Assembly: GCA_015229045.1 (NCBI GenBank)
Contig: JADGCJ010000022.1
Coordinates: forward strand, 1-34,908
Reading direction: 5' to 3'
DNA length: 34,908 nt
Source of the DNA: Magnetococcales bacterium
GTDB lineage: Bacteria; Pseudomonadota; Magnetococcia; Magnetococcales; DC0425bin3
Every line of letters starts with the position of its first letter. Position 1 is the stretch's first letter. The notes under the pieces are model-generated. The model had not been told where the DNA came from, made no database searches, and saw only the letters and a list, made by a program, of their open reading frames with translations. The position numbers were made by a program, and so were the translations under genes. Shown here in pieces: positions 6,497 through 14,543 of the stretch.

Positions 6497-7882
6497 ATGG
6501 ATCAACTTGCCGACATCCAATTGGAAAACTGGCCCATCGACCGGTTGACCCCCTATGCCAGGAATCCCCGCAGGAATGATGATGTGGTGGATCGCATGGT
6601 GGGAGCGATCAAGGAGTTCGGGTTCCGTGTTCCCATCGTCGCCCGCAGCGACGGCACCGTTGTTGATGGCCACCTGCGCCTGAAGGCCGCCCGGCGGTTG
6701 GAAATGCAAACCGTGCCGGTGGTGCTGGCCGATGATCTCACCGAGACCCAGATCAAAGCCTTCCGGCTGCTGGCCAACCAGTCGGCCAACTGGGCCGATT
6801 GGGATCAGGATCTTCTCAGGTTGGAGCTGACCGACCTTCAGGACGCCGATTTCGATATCGACATGATCGGCTTTTCCGATGAGGAATTGGCCGACTTGAT
6901 GAAGGGTCTGGATGACGATGATGATGCTGGTGGCGGTTCCGGTGAATCGGAAGAGATCCCGGAACCACCCGCAACACCGGTCACCCAGCCCGGGGATCTT
7001 TGGATTCTGGGAGAACATCGCCTGCTCTGCGGCGACAGCACCAAGGCCGAGGATGTGCAGCGGCTCATGAAAGGCGAGCGGGCCATACTTTTCGCCACCG
7101 ACCCCCCGTATCTGGTGGACTACGATGGCACCAACCATCCACCGAACAAGACGTACAAGGAGCGGCAGGAAAAAGCAAAGCTGGCCGCTGCGGGAAAGGT
7201 GAAGAAAGGATGGCTGGATGGCAACAAGGACTGGTCGGACACCTACGGCGTCACCTGGGACGACTCCTCCCAGGGACCGGAACTCTACGAGGGATTCATC
7301 AAGAATGCCATCGACCACGCCATCGACACCCATGCAGCTTGGTACTGCTGGCACGCGAGCAGACGGCAGGCAATGTTGGAATCCATCTGGGAAAAATACG
7401 GGGCCTTCGTCCACCAGCAGATCATCTGGAACAAGCCCTCGCCGGTATTGACCAGGACGCACTATCTCTGGAAACACGAACCCTGTTTCTACGGTTGGAT
7501 TCGCGGCAACCGGCCTGAAAAAATCGAGGGTGTCGAACCGGCTTATACGGTGTGGGATATCAAGGGACTCACCGGAGATGACCGCCCCGAGCATCCTACG
7601 CCAAAGCCCCTGGACTGTTTTGCCATCCCCATGCGCCAGCATGTGGAGCCGGGAGGATTATGCTACGAACCGTTTTCCGGGTCAGGATCGCAGATCATGG
7701 CCGGAGAGCAGACCGGACGGCGCGTGTACGCTATGGAGATTTCGCCGGTCTACGTGGATGTGGCGGTGAAGCGGTTCATCCAGGCGACCGGCAAGATCGT
7801 CTATCTGGAAGGAAGTGGCGGCAAGAGCTTCGAGCAGATTGCAACTGAACGTGGGGTGGGGCTGGAGTTGTCAGGAGAATGA
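6497..7882 (+). CDS. ParB-domain DNA adenine/cytosine methyltransferase
   Basis: The 461-residue protein has two domains. Residues about 1-140 are a ParB/sulfiredoxin-like domain (RLTPYARNPRRNDDVVDRM, DGTVVDGHLRLKAARRL). Residues about 165-440 are an amino-methyltransferase of beta order, with catalytic motif IV first (TDPPYLVD, D202-Y205) and the AdoMet-binding motif last (FSGSGS, 393-398). DPPY favours N6-adenine, but N4-cytosine cannot be excluded. Such fusions are common in temperate phages, where they modify phage DNA against host restriction; the ParB-like part may aid DNA recognition. I prefer ATG 6497 to a TTG at 6491. It sits between the two terminase genes, so the DNA may be modified close to packaging. 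Confidence 0.85.
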   Translation: MDQLADIQLENWPIDRLTPYARNPRRNDDVVDRMVGAIKEFGFRVPIVARSDGTVVDGHLRLKAARRLEMQTVPVVLADDLTETQIKAFRLLANQSANWADWDQDLLRLELTDLQDADFDIDMIGFSDEELADLMKGLDDDDDAGGGSGESEEIPEPPATPVTQPGDLWILGEHRLLCGDSTKAEDVQRLMKGERAILFATDPPYLVDYDGTNHPPNKTYKERQEKAKLAAAGKVKKGWLDGNKDWSDTYGVTWDDSSQGPELYEGFIKNAIDHAIDTHAAWYCWHASRRQAMLESIWEKYGAFVHQQIIWNKPSPVLTRTHYLWKHEPCFYGWIRGNRPEKIEGVEPAYTVWDIKGLTGDDRPEHPTPKPLDCFAIPMRQHVEPGGLCYEPFSGSGSQIMAGEQTGRRVYAMEISPVYVDVAVKRFIQATGKIVYLEGSGGKSFEQIATERGVGLELSGE

Positions 7883-7885
7883 GGT

Positions 7886-7909
7886 CGCCGCCCCGTCTCA
7901 GGGGCGGCG
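7886..7909. terminator. Perfect hairpin between convergent genes
   Basis: CGCCGCCCC (7886-7894), a six-base loop, then GGGGCGGCG (7901-7909). It lies in the 40-base space between the methyltransferase and the oppositely oriented DUF3489 gene. There is no clear T-run on either side, so it may act as a weak bidirectional terminator or an RNA 3'-end stabiliser. Confidence 0.5.
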
Positions 7910-7922
7910 GTTGGTCGCTGCT

Positions 7923-8459
7923 TCATCCGGCGAAGTAGGTGCTGTAGGAGCCAGGGGAACCTTCCTGATTCGGCCCCACTGTCCGGGTGCGCCGGGCGGT
8001 GATCTCCAGGCCCAGCTTCTTCTTGGCGATGGAGATGAATCCCCGGATGGTGTGGTTCTGCCAGCCCGTCACGGCGGCGATCTGGGCGGTGGTAGCCCCT
8101 TCGGGACGCTTCAGCAGCCCGATTACCTGGGCCTGTTTGGAATTTTCGCGGGTGCGGCGGGGTTTGGCCTCGGCCAGGGCAATCTCGGCGGCGGCGACAT
8201 CCGCATCGAAGTTGGCGGCGGAATCGGTTTTCTCCATCCCACCCTGGGGCAGGTTCAACCCGATGGCATGCAGCCCCGTCTCGTTGATGCGCCAGGTTTG
8301 GGGGCCATCCTCCTCAATCAGACCTTTCTTGAGCAGGCTTTCGATCACCTTTTGGGCCGCGCCACCCTTGATGTGTTCCGGCAGGGGGTGGATCGAGCCG
8401 TTCAGGTGGCCGATGGCGGCTTCGAGGATGGTCTTCTGGGTGGTGGTCAATTCGTTCAT
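7923..8459 (-). CDS. DUF3489-type protein
   Basis: The 178-residue protein is encoded against the late operon. Its C-terminal part (about 100-165) fits DUF3489: SKQAQVIGLLKRPEGATTAQ, then IAAVTGWQNHTIRGFI and KKKLGLEITARR. This is a winged-helix-like module often found beside phage genes in Alphaproteobacteria. The N-terminal part (1-60, TTTQKTILEAAIGHLNGSIH and a paired KKGLIEED) also reads as a small helical DNA-binding fold. The start at 8459 has GGAGAAC upstream. It may regulate or bind DNA, but no function is established for the family. Its orientation suggests expression in the lysogen as a cargo gene. Confidence 0.75.
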   Translation of the reverse strand: MNELTTTQKTILEAAIGHLNGSIHPLPEHIKGGAAQKVIESLLKKGLIEEDGPQTWRINETGLHAIGLNLPQGGMEKTDSAANFDADVAAAEIALAEAKPRRTRENSKQAQVIGLLKRPEGATTAQIAAVTGWQNHTIRGFISIAKKKLGLEITARRTRTVGPNQEGSPGSYSTYFAG

Positions 8460-8564
8460 GGTCGTTCTCCAGGTTGGATGTTGGTGCTGCGTTGATGACC
8501 ATACAGCCATCAAACCAACCTCTATATCCAGTTCAATCGACTGAAAAGATAACGATTTCTCAAT

Positions 8565-10514
8565 GTGGCAACTCATGGAAATGCATCCGGTGCAGAGACC
8601 TCCTGGCGGGATGGGCTCACGCCCGATCCCTTGCTTACGGTTTCCGAGTGGGCCGATCGGTACCGGATTCTTTCCCAACGGGCCTCGTCGGAACCGGGGC
8701 GGTGGCGGACGGCACGCACCCCCTATCTGAAGGAAATCATGGATTGCCTGTCGCCGTCGTCTCCGATCCGGCGGGTGGTGTTCATGGCCGGGGCGCAGGT
8801 TGGCAAAACCGAAGCGGGCAATGGATGGATCTGCTATGTCATCCATCAGGCTCCCGGCCCCATGCTGGCGGTCTCGCCCACGGTGGAACTGGCCAAGAGA
8901 AACAGCAAGCAGCGCATCGACCCGCTCATCGAGGAGAGTGACGTTTTGCGGGAGCTGGTCAAGCCAGCCCGCAGCCGGGATTCCGGCAACACGGTCCTTT
9001 CCAAGGAGTTTCCCGGCGGCGTCCTGGTGATGACCGGGGCCAACAGCGCCGTTGGTTTACGCTCCATGCCCGCCCGGTATCTGTTTTTGGACGAGGTGGA
9101 TGGGTATCCGGGGGATGTGGAGGGCGAAGGCGATCCGATTCTCCTTGCCGAACGTCGGTCGGCGACCTTTCAGCGTCGCAAGATTCTGGTGGCCAGCACC
9201 CCCAACCGGAAGGGGATCTCCCGCATCGAGCGGGAATACCTGGCCAGCGATCAGCGCAGGTTCTTCCTGCCGTGTCCGGAATGTGGGGAGATGCAAACCC
9301 TGGAGTTCGGCCACCTCGTCTGGGAGGAAGGCAAACCGGACACCGTCACGCTACGGTGCGAACACTGCCAGACGCTGATCCCGGAGCATCGCAAAGGAAC
9401 CATGCTGGCCAACGGCCAGTGGCGGGCCACGGCCCAAGGCGATGGTCGCACCGCCGGATTTCATTTGAACAGCCTTTATTCCCCGGTGGGATGGTTTTCC
9501 TGGGCGGACGCGGTGGCGATGTATGAACAGGCGCAACAAAATCCGGATCTGATGAAAGGATTCGTCAACACGGTGCTGGGCGAACCCTTCGAGGAGGAAT
9601 TCGAAGCACCGGACTGGCAACGGCTCTACGACCGGCGTGAGGAGTATCGCATCGGGAGCATTCCTCCAGGCGTTGTCTTTCTTACCGCCGGGGCCGATGT
9701 GCAGAAGGACCGCATCGAGGTCGAAGTGGTGGCCTGGGGAAGGAGCCGGGAATCCTGGTCCATCGATTATTTCGTCCTCGACGGCGATACCGCCCGGCCC
9801 GAGGTATGGCGGCAGTTGGAGCGGGTATTGGAGAAAGAATACCGGCATCCATCCGGCCAGTCCCTTTCCATCCGGGTGATGTGCGTGGACTCGGGTTATG
9901 CCACCCAGGATGTCTACGCCTGGGTGCGGCAACATCCCCAGGCGGTCTGGGGACCGGCGGGTGCGGTAGCACGGCAGCCCTGCACCGTGGTGGCGGTCAA
10001 AGGCCAGGACCGGGATACCGCGCTGTTGCTTTCGGTCTCCAAAGCCGACTCAGGACCGCGCAAACGGGGTCTCAAGGTTTGGTCCGTGGGTGGACCGGTG
10101 GCCAAGGGGGAACTCTACCGATGGCTGAAACTGGACCGGCCAACGGATGAAGAAATGAGAGAAGGAATCGGCTTTCCTCCCGGCTACTGTCATTTCCCTC
10201 AGTACAACGAGGAATTTTTCAAGCAACTGACTGCCGAGCGACTGGTAACCCGCATCGTCAAAGGCTTTCCGGTGGCCACCTGGGAGAAGGAGGCCAACCG
10301 AAGGAATGAAGCCCTGGACTGCCGGGTTTACGCCCGATCGGCGGCATCAATCTTTGGGATCGACCGGTTCCAGGAGCGCCATTGGATGCGGTTGGAGGAA
10401 CCTCTCCGAATCGGACTGCACGAAGAAGCCGTTCCCGATACTCCAACCGTTGCCAACAAACCCGTATCCAGGAATCGCCGCCGGGTGATCCATTCCGGCT
10501 ATATGGGGCACTGA
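8565..10514 (+). CDS. Terminase large subunit, GpA family
   Basis: The 649-residue protein is a lambda gpA-type packaging motor. Its N-terminal ATPase has a Walker A-like GAQVGKT (76-82) and a Walker B-like LFLDEVDGYP (D176, E177). Segments such as LTVSEWADRYRILS, QRIDPLIEESD and GANSAVGLRSMPARY are GpA hallmarks. A CxxC-x-CxxC-type zinc-like pair (PCPECGEMQ, RCEHCQTL) lies near 235-270. The nuclease domain occupies the C-terminal half (TAGADVQKDRIEVEVVAWG near 370). The first available start in frame is GTG 8565, with a poor ribosome site. It would translocate DNA into proheads and cut at cos. A 3' fragment of this gene is duplicated at about 11273-11348. Confidence 0.93.
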   Translation: MATHGNASGAETSWRDGLTPDPLLTVSEWADRYRILSQRASSEPGRWRTARTPYLKEIMDCLSPSSPIRRVVFMAGAQVGKTEAGNGWICYVIHQAPGPMLAVSPTVELAKRNSKQRIDPLIEESDVLRELVKPARSRDSGNTVLSKEFPGGVLVMTGANSAVGLRSMPARYLFLDEVDGYPGDVEGEGDPILLAERRSATFQRRKILVASTPNRKGISRIEREYLASDQRRFFLPCPECGEMQTLEFGHLVWEEGKPDTVTLRCEHCQTLIPEHRKGTMLANGQWRATAQGDGRTAGFHLNSLYSPVGWFSWADAVAMYEQAQQNPDLMKGFVNTVLGEPFEEEFEAPDWQRLYDRREEYRIGSIPPGVVFLTAGADVQKDRIEVEVVAWGRSRESWSIDYFVLDGDTARPEVWRQLERVLEKEYRHPSGQSLSIRVMCVDSGYATQDVYAWVRQHPQAVWGPAGAVARQPCTVVAVKGQDRDTALLLSVSKADSGPRKRGLKVWSVGGPVAKGELYRWLKLDRPTDEEMREGIGFPPGYCHFPQYNEEFFKQLTAERLVTRIVKGFPVATWEKEANRRNEALDCRVYARSAASIFGIDRFQERHWMRLEEPLRIGLHEEAVPDTPTVANKPVSRNRRRVIHSGYMGH

Positions 10515-10823
10515 TCAAATGCCAGTAAACAAAAGATCCACGGCGGCTATGATTTCATCACGCATATGGTGAAGGGATCCCATGGGTTGCCGCAGTTCCC
10601 GAACATGGACGGCAGCCACTTCAGCGGTGGATAGAAAGAAGTCACCACCCGCCAGTTCCACAGTGGGATTGAGACCCCGGATCAGCTTTTGTCCGGATTC
10701 AACCGGATAGAGAGGAATGACCACGCGGGTTTGCAGGGTATCCAGAAGGTCGCTTTGTACATCCACCAGCCAAGCCACTCGGCTTCCCGGCTTGTCGTAT
10801 TGATAAATGTCGTATTGCGACAT
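10515..10823 (-). CDS. ccdB: CcdB-family toxin
   Basis: The 102-residue protein matches CcdB gyrase poisons from start to end: MSQYDIYQYD, RVAWLVDVQSDLLDTLQTRV, VIPLYPV, and a terminal MRDEIIAAVDLLFTGI, the helix that contacts gyrase in F-plasmid CcdB. Length is normal (CcdB is about 101 residues). Its stop directly abuts the stop of the large terminase on the opposite strand. It lies downstream of ccdA with a one-base overlap (TAATG), so it is coupled. It is a cargo toxin-antitoxin system inside the morphogenesis operon and probably stabilises the prophage. Confidence 0.93.
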   Translation of the reverse strand: MSQYDIYQYDKPGSRVAWLVDVQSDLLDTLQTRVVIPLYPVESGQKLIRGLNPTVELAGGDFFLSTAEVAAVHVRELRQPMGSLHHMRDEIIAAVDLLFTGI

Positions 10824-11071
10824 TAAAACACCCGTTCGCTGTCGCCAAAAAGGCCATCCGCTTCAATCCGATGATTGTAGGATGCAATGGCTTCCTGGTT
10901 CTCCTGTTTCCAGGTTTGTCGCCGTTTCTCGGCGACCAGTCCGGCCAGATGGGCTTCCAACTCCTGGGACAGGTTGATCTTGAGTGCCTTGGCTTGAGTG
11001 ACCAGATCGCTGTTGATCCGAACATTGACCGGACGTTTGGGTGCATTGGCATCATAGAGCGGTGGTTCCAT
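10823..11071 (-). CDS. ccdA: CcdA-family antitoxin
   Basis: This is an 82-residue CcdA. A ribbon-helix-helix N-terminus (KRPVNVRINSDLVTQAKALK, residues about 12-31) is followed by a helix (LSQELEAHLAGLV) and an acidic, probably disordered C-terminus ending GLFGDSERVF, the part that wraps CcdB. I chose the start at 11071, which has GGAG 7 bases upstream, over an in-frame ATG at 11107 lying next to a perfect TATAAT. It would neutralise CcdB and repress its own promoter through the ribbon-helix-helix. Confidence 0.9.
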   Translation of the reverse strand: MEPPLYDANAPKRPVNVRINSDLVTQAKALKINLSQELEAHLAGLVAEKRRQTWKQENQEAIASYNHRIEADGLFGDSERVF

Positions 11072-11109
11072 CGGAATCTCCAGAATATCACCATATTCAA
11101 TGCGCATAC

Positions 11110-11138
11110 ATTATACGCCTTTCCTGAAAGAACAACAA
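11110..11138 (-). promoter_or_regulatory. Promoter of ccdAB
   Basis: Read on the reverse strand, TATAAT at 11115-11110 has TTGTTG at 11138-11133, 17 bases away. Transcription would start near 11103, leaving a leader of about 32 bases before ATG 11071. The region is the likely CcdA operator. It overlaps the start of the decayed gpW copy. Confidence 0.5.
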
Positions 11139-11145
11139 CCATTCC

Positions 11146-11348
11146 ATGGCCGACCTGACCGAACTGAACCAGTGCCTGTAGGCACTGAAAGCCCGGGCCC
11201 AAAGCCCGGTGGCGCGGGTTTCCTACGATGGCCGCAGGTGGAATACCGGGGCCATGGTGAAATCGCCGCCACCATTTCCTCAATGCAACGAGGCATTTTT
11301 CAAGCAACTCAGGAATCGTCGCCGGGTGATTCATTCCGGATATATGGG
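11146..11348 (+). pseudogene. Chimeric scar: decayed gpW copy joined to terminase 3' fragments
   Basis: From ATG 11146 the sequence parallels the intact gpW gene at 11576. MADLTELNQCL is interrupted by TAG (11179-11181), where the intact gene has GAA. The similarity continues (ALKARAQSPVARVSYDGR) with a one-base deletion near 11236, up to about 11270. It then switches to the large terminase: about 11273-11309 matches 10191-10229 (CAACGAGG-ATTTTTCAAGCAACT), and 11310-11348 matches 10470-10508 (AGGAATCG-CGCCGGGTGAT). The order gpW then terminase is reversed relative to the intact genes. This looks like the remnant of a tandem duplication with internal deletions, left when the CcdAB insert was acquired. 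It makes no functional product. Confidence 0.75.
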
Positions 11349-11356
11349 AAGGTAGC

Positions 11357-11536
11357 CTACTTGAGGCCGATTTTTCTCAAGATAATCATCCCAGGACAGA
11401 TCCCGGAAATTCCGGCAAAGACCAAGAACAACACCGGCAGGTAAAGGAACCAGTGTACATTCTGGAAGCCGGAGAGCCATATCCCTGCTCCGATGATCAG
11501 AGCCTGGGAGAGAAAAAATACACGTTGCGCACTCAT
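11357..11536 (-). CDS. DUF2892-like small inner-membrane protein
   Basis: The 59-residue protein has two hydrophobic helices: FFLSQALIIGAGIWLSG (7-23) and FLYLPVLFLVFAGISG (30-45), then ICPGMIILRKIGLK. The glycine plus CP pair after helix two is the DUF2892 signature, found in small membrane proteins often linked with rhodanese domains. The start at 11536 has a CGGAGT site upstream. It lies on the reverse strand between the duplication scar and intact gpW, so it is a cargo gene like ccdAB. Its function is unknown; membrane or sulfur-related roles are guesses from the family. Confidence 0.65.
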   Translation of the reverse strand: MSAQRVFFLSQALIIGAGIWLSGFQNVHWFLYLPVLFLVFAGISGICPGMIILRKIGLK

Positions 11537-11575
11537 ATCATCACTCCGTTCATAATTCTGAAAGTGTTTGTTCGA

Positions 11576-11791
11576 ATGGCTGATATTAGCGAACTCAATC
11601 AACGCTTGGAAGCCCTGAAAGCTCAGGCTCACAGCCCCGTGACCAGGGTCTCTTATGATGGTCGTTCGGTGGAATACCGGGGCCATGCCGAAATCGCCGC
11701 CGCCATTGCCGATCTGGAACGCCTGATCCAACAGGCCCAGGGCACCAAACACGTCCGCCAGATTCGAATCCATACCTCCAAGGGATATTGA
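11576..11791 (+). CDS. Head-tail joining protein, gpW-like
   Basis: This 71-residue protein is close to lambda gpW in size (68) and place, between large terminase and portal. It has the two-helix pattern ISELNQRLEALKAQ and AAAIADLERLIQQA around a short hairpin (VSYDGRSVEYRG). It would plug the portal vertex after packaging. No good ribosome site precedes ATG 11576, perhaps because its original upstream sequence was displaced by the cargo insert. Both it and the decayed copy share TTC(C)TGAAAG upstream. Confidence 0.8.
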   Translation: MADISELNQRLEALKAQAHSPVTRVSYDGRSVEYRGHAEIAAAIADLERLIQQAQGTKHVRQIRIHTSKGY

Positions 11792-11797
11792 AAACCC

Positions 11798-13240
11798 ATG
11801 AATCTGTTGCAACGGTTGCGGTATCTGGCAACCGGACGATTCCCCATGCCCAAAGCGCAGATGGAGGCGGCTCGTGCTGCCCGGCGTCTGGCCACCTGGC
11901 GGGTAGGATCGGAGAGCCTGAACACCCTGATCCTTCAGGGTGGTGATCTCCTTCGCGCCCGGGCGCGGGAACTGGTGCGCTCCAACCCCTATGCCGCCAA
12001 CGCGGTGGCGAGCTTTGCCGCCCACGCCGTGGGAGCCGGGATCAAACCCTCCAGCCTGGTCCGGGATACGGAGTTGAAGGAACGGATCCAACGACTCTGG
12101 CTCGATTGGACCGACGAGGCCGACGCCGATGGACTGACCGATTTCTACGGCCTTCAGGCTATGGCGGCAAAGGCGTTGTTCGAAGCCGGGGAATGTTTCA
12201 TCCGCTTTCGGCCCCGGAGGCTTGAGGACGGTTTTTCAGTGCCGTTGCAACTGCAACTGATCGCGGCGGAACAACTGCCCCTGACCAAGAACGAAACCCT
12301 GCCCGGCAACCGGGAAATCCTCATGGGGGTGGAGTTCAACGGCATCGGTCAAAGAATTGCCTACCACTTCCACCGTAATCATCCGGGAGATATCCGTAAG
12401 CAAGGTCGTGGAGAGTTCGTCCGGGTTCCAGCCGATCAGGTGATCCATCTGTTCCAGCCCATGCAGGAGGGACAGATCCGGGGATTGCCCCGCATCGCCC
12501 CGGCCCTGCCGAAGCTGTGGCTTTTGGAGCAGTACGACGACGCCGAACTGGACCGCAAGAAGGTGGCCGCCATGTTCGCCGCTTTCGTCACCCGCCCCCA
12601 GGCGGAAGATGTGATGGGTGAAGATGATGCCCCTCGGGACGAGGATGGCGCGGCCCTGCTGGGAATGCAACCCGGCACCATGCAGCTTCTTCTGCCCGGC
12701 GAGGACATCAAGTTTTCCGATCCGGCGGATGTGGGCGGGTCTTATGAAGCGTTCCAGTACCGGACGCTTTTGGCCTGTTGTTCCGCCATGGGGGTGCCCT
12801 ACACCAACGTTACCGGCGATCTCAGGCAGGCCAATTATTCTTCCCTGCGCGAAGGCAAGATCGAGTTCCGCCGCCGGGTGGAGCAGTTCCAGTTCAACAC
12901 TCTTATTTTCCAACTCTGCCGCCCGGTTTGGAATCGGTGGATCCATGAGGTTGCCCTGTCGGGGGTTTTGGATCTGCCTGGGTACGCATCCAATCCATCG
13001 ACCTATCGGCAAGTGAAATGGATTCCGCCCAAGTGGGATTGGGTGGATCCGTTGAAGGACCGCAAGGCGGAGATCGAGGCCATCAAGGCGGGTCTCAAAT
13101 CCCGTTCCGATGTCATCGAAAGCGAAGGTTCCGACGCCGACGAAGTGGACCGGCGTATCAAGGCCGATCAGGACCGGGCGGCGACGCTCGGACTTCGGTT
13201 CGAGGATGGCAGGCAACAGTCAAAGGAGCAGGCAGCATGA
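11798..13240 (+). CDS. Portal protein, lambda B family
   Basis: The 480-residue protein matches lambda-family portals: ARARELVRSNPYAANAVASF near 50-69, then HAVGAGIKPS, FEAGECFIRFRPRR and LIAAEQLPL. RVPADQVIHLFQPMQEGQIRG and the TNVTGDLRQANYSS loop near 340 are characteristic. It forms the dodecameric DNA channel at one capsid vertex. It starts 6 bases after gpW, and its stop overlaps the protease start (ATGA). Confidence 0.93.
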   Translation: MNLLQRLRYLATGRFPMPKAQMEAARAARRLATWRVGSESLNTLILQGGDLLRARARELVRSNPYAANAVASFAAHAVGAGIKPSSLVRDTELKERIQRLWLDWTDEADADGLTDFYGLQAMAAKALFEAGECFIRFRPRRLEDGFSVPLQLQLIAAEQLPLTKNETLPGNREILMGVEFNGIGQRIAYHFHRNHPGDIRKQGRGEFVRVPADQVIHLFQPMQEGQIRGLPRIAPALPKLWLLEQYDDAELDRKKVAAMFAAFVTRPQAEDVMGEDDAPRDEDGAALLGMQPGTMQLLLPGEDIKFSDPADVGGSYEAFQYRTLLACCSAMGVPYTNVTGDLRQANYSSLREGKIEFRRRVEQFQFNTLIFQLCRPVWNRWIHEVALSGVLDLPGYASNPSTYRQVKWIPPKWDWVDPLKDRKAEIEAIKAGLKSRSDVIESEGSDADEVDRRIKADQDRAATLGLRFEDGRQQSKEQAA

Positions 13241-14157
13241 AGAAAAACTGGTATCGCATCACAGCCAAGGCGGACAGGCCGCCCGATATCGTCCTCTACG
13301 ACGAGATCGGATCCTGTGGCATTACCGCCAAGGATTTTCTGAATGATCTTCAATCTTTGGGAGACGTGGAGGCCATCACCCTGCGGCTCAACAGCCCGGG
13401 CGGATCGGTCTTCGATGGCATCGCCATTCACAACGCCTTGAAACGCCATCAAGCCAAAGTCACGGTTTTCATCGACGGCATCGCCGCCTCCATCGCCTCG
13501 GTCATCGCCATGGCCGGGGATGAAGTGATCATGCCGGAGAATGCCATGCTCATGATCCATGACCCCTCCGGTCTCGTCTGGGGCACCGCCACCGACATGC
13601 GTGCCATGGCCGAGGCCCTGGACAGGATGAAGTCCGGACTGGTTGCTGCCTACCGGGACAAATCCGGCATCGAGGATGCCGAGATCGATGACCTCATGGC
13701 TCGGGAGACCTGGCTCACGGCGCAGGAAGCGGTCGCGTTGGGTTTTGCCGACCGGATGGAAAAACCGGTGAAAATGGCGGCCTCCTTCGATCTTACCCGA
13801 TTCAAAAACACCCCGGCGGGTTTGACCTGTCACTCCCACGAACAGGGAGCCGAACCGGAGACCGCAAACGTCGTCAATCTGGAGGCAGTCCGGCAAGACG
13901 AACGAAAAAAGACCATGGCCTACGTCACCGAAGTCCAAGACCTTTGCGCCCTGGCCGGTGCGGCGAGCCAGGCAGCCGGATTCATTGCCAAGGCCATGCC
14001 GGTCAAGGAGATCCGCGCATCCCTCCTGAAGGCCAGGGCCAGGCAGGATGAGGAGACCATGATCCATCACCAACACGGTCCCGCCCTGGTTCGGGCCGAA
14101 CAACCCATCATCGACACCCAGGCCATCTATGCCGCCCGCAACCAACCCAACCGATAG
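13237..14157 (+). CDS. ClpP-like head maturation protease
   Basis: The 306-residue protein has an N-terminal ClpP/crotonase-fold protease domain (about 1-200). S85 lies in IDGIAASIAS and H108 in AMLMIHDPSG, with the LNSPGGSVFDG oxyanion-region motif before them. The C-terminal 100 residues are helical and charged, resembling the scaffold part fused to lambda gpC. An internal ATG at 13915 (MAYVTEVQDLCALAG) could start a separate scaffold as in C/Nu3, but its ribosome site is weak. The protein would cleave portal and scaffold in procapsids. The portal stop overlaps its start. Confidence 0.9.
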   Translation: MKKNWYRITAKADRPPDIVLYDEIGSCGITAKDFLNDLQSLGDVEAITLRLNSPGGSVFDGIAIHNALKRHQAKVTVFIDGIAASIASVIAMAGDEVIMPENAMLMIHDPSGLVWGTATDMRAMAEALDRMKSGLVAAYRDKSGIEDAEIDDLMARETWLTAQEAVALGFADRMEKPVKMAASFDLTRFKNTPAGLTCHSHEQGAEPETANVVNLEAVRQDERKKTMAYVTEVQDLCALAGAASQAAGFIAKAMPVKEIRASLLKARARQDEETMIHHQHGPALVRAEQPIIDTQAIYAARNQPNR

Positions 14158-14166
14158 GAGCGGATC

Positions 14167-14532
14167 ATGTCCGAACGCACCGAAGGCCGACATGTCGGCG
14201 AATTCCTGGTCTCCGAAGGCAACGGCTCCATCAGCCGTGAGACCGTCACCATCCTTTCCGGGCAGAATCTGGAAGCCGGGGCCATCCTGGGCAAGGTGAC
14301 CGCCAGCGGCAAATACCGGGAACTGAATCCTGCCGGTATCGATGGTTCCGAGACGGCAGTGGCCATTCTTTACGGCAACATCGATGCCAGCACCGCCGAT
14401 ACCGAAGGTGTCGCCATCGTCCGCTTGGCAGAGATCAACGCCAATGAACTGGTCTGGCCCGATGGCATCACCAGTCCTCAAAAGGCCACGGCCCTCGGGC
14501 AGTTGGCTTTCCTCGACATCATCGCCCGATAA
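14167..14532 (+). CDS. Head decoration protein, lambda gpD-like
   Basis: This 121-residue protein follows the HDPD family: a flexible N-terminus, GEFLVSEGNGSISRETVTI, QNLEAGAILGKVTASGKY, and AVAILYGNIDASTADTEGV. Lambda gpD has 110 residues and occupies the same place between protease and capsid. It trimerises on the expanded capsid and stabilises it. The ribosome site is TAGGAG before ATG 14167. Confidence 0.9.
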   Translation: MSERTEGRHVGEFLVSEGNGSISRETVTILSGQNLEAGAILGKVTASGKYRELNPAGIDGSETAVAILYGNIDASTADTEGVAIVRLAEINANELVWPDGITSPQKATALGQLAFLDIIAR

Positions 14533-14543
14533 GGAGAACAATC

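Noticed and set aside
13915..14157. Separate Nu3-like scaffold gene nested in the protease gene
   Set aside because: An in-frame ATG exists, but its ribosome site is weak. Mentioned in the protease entry, not listed as a gene.
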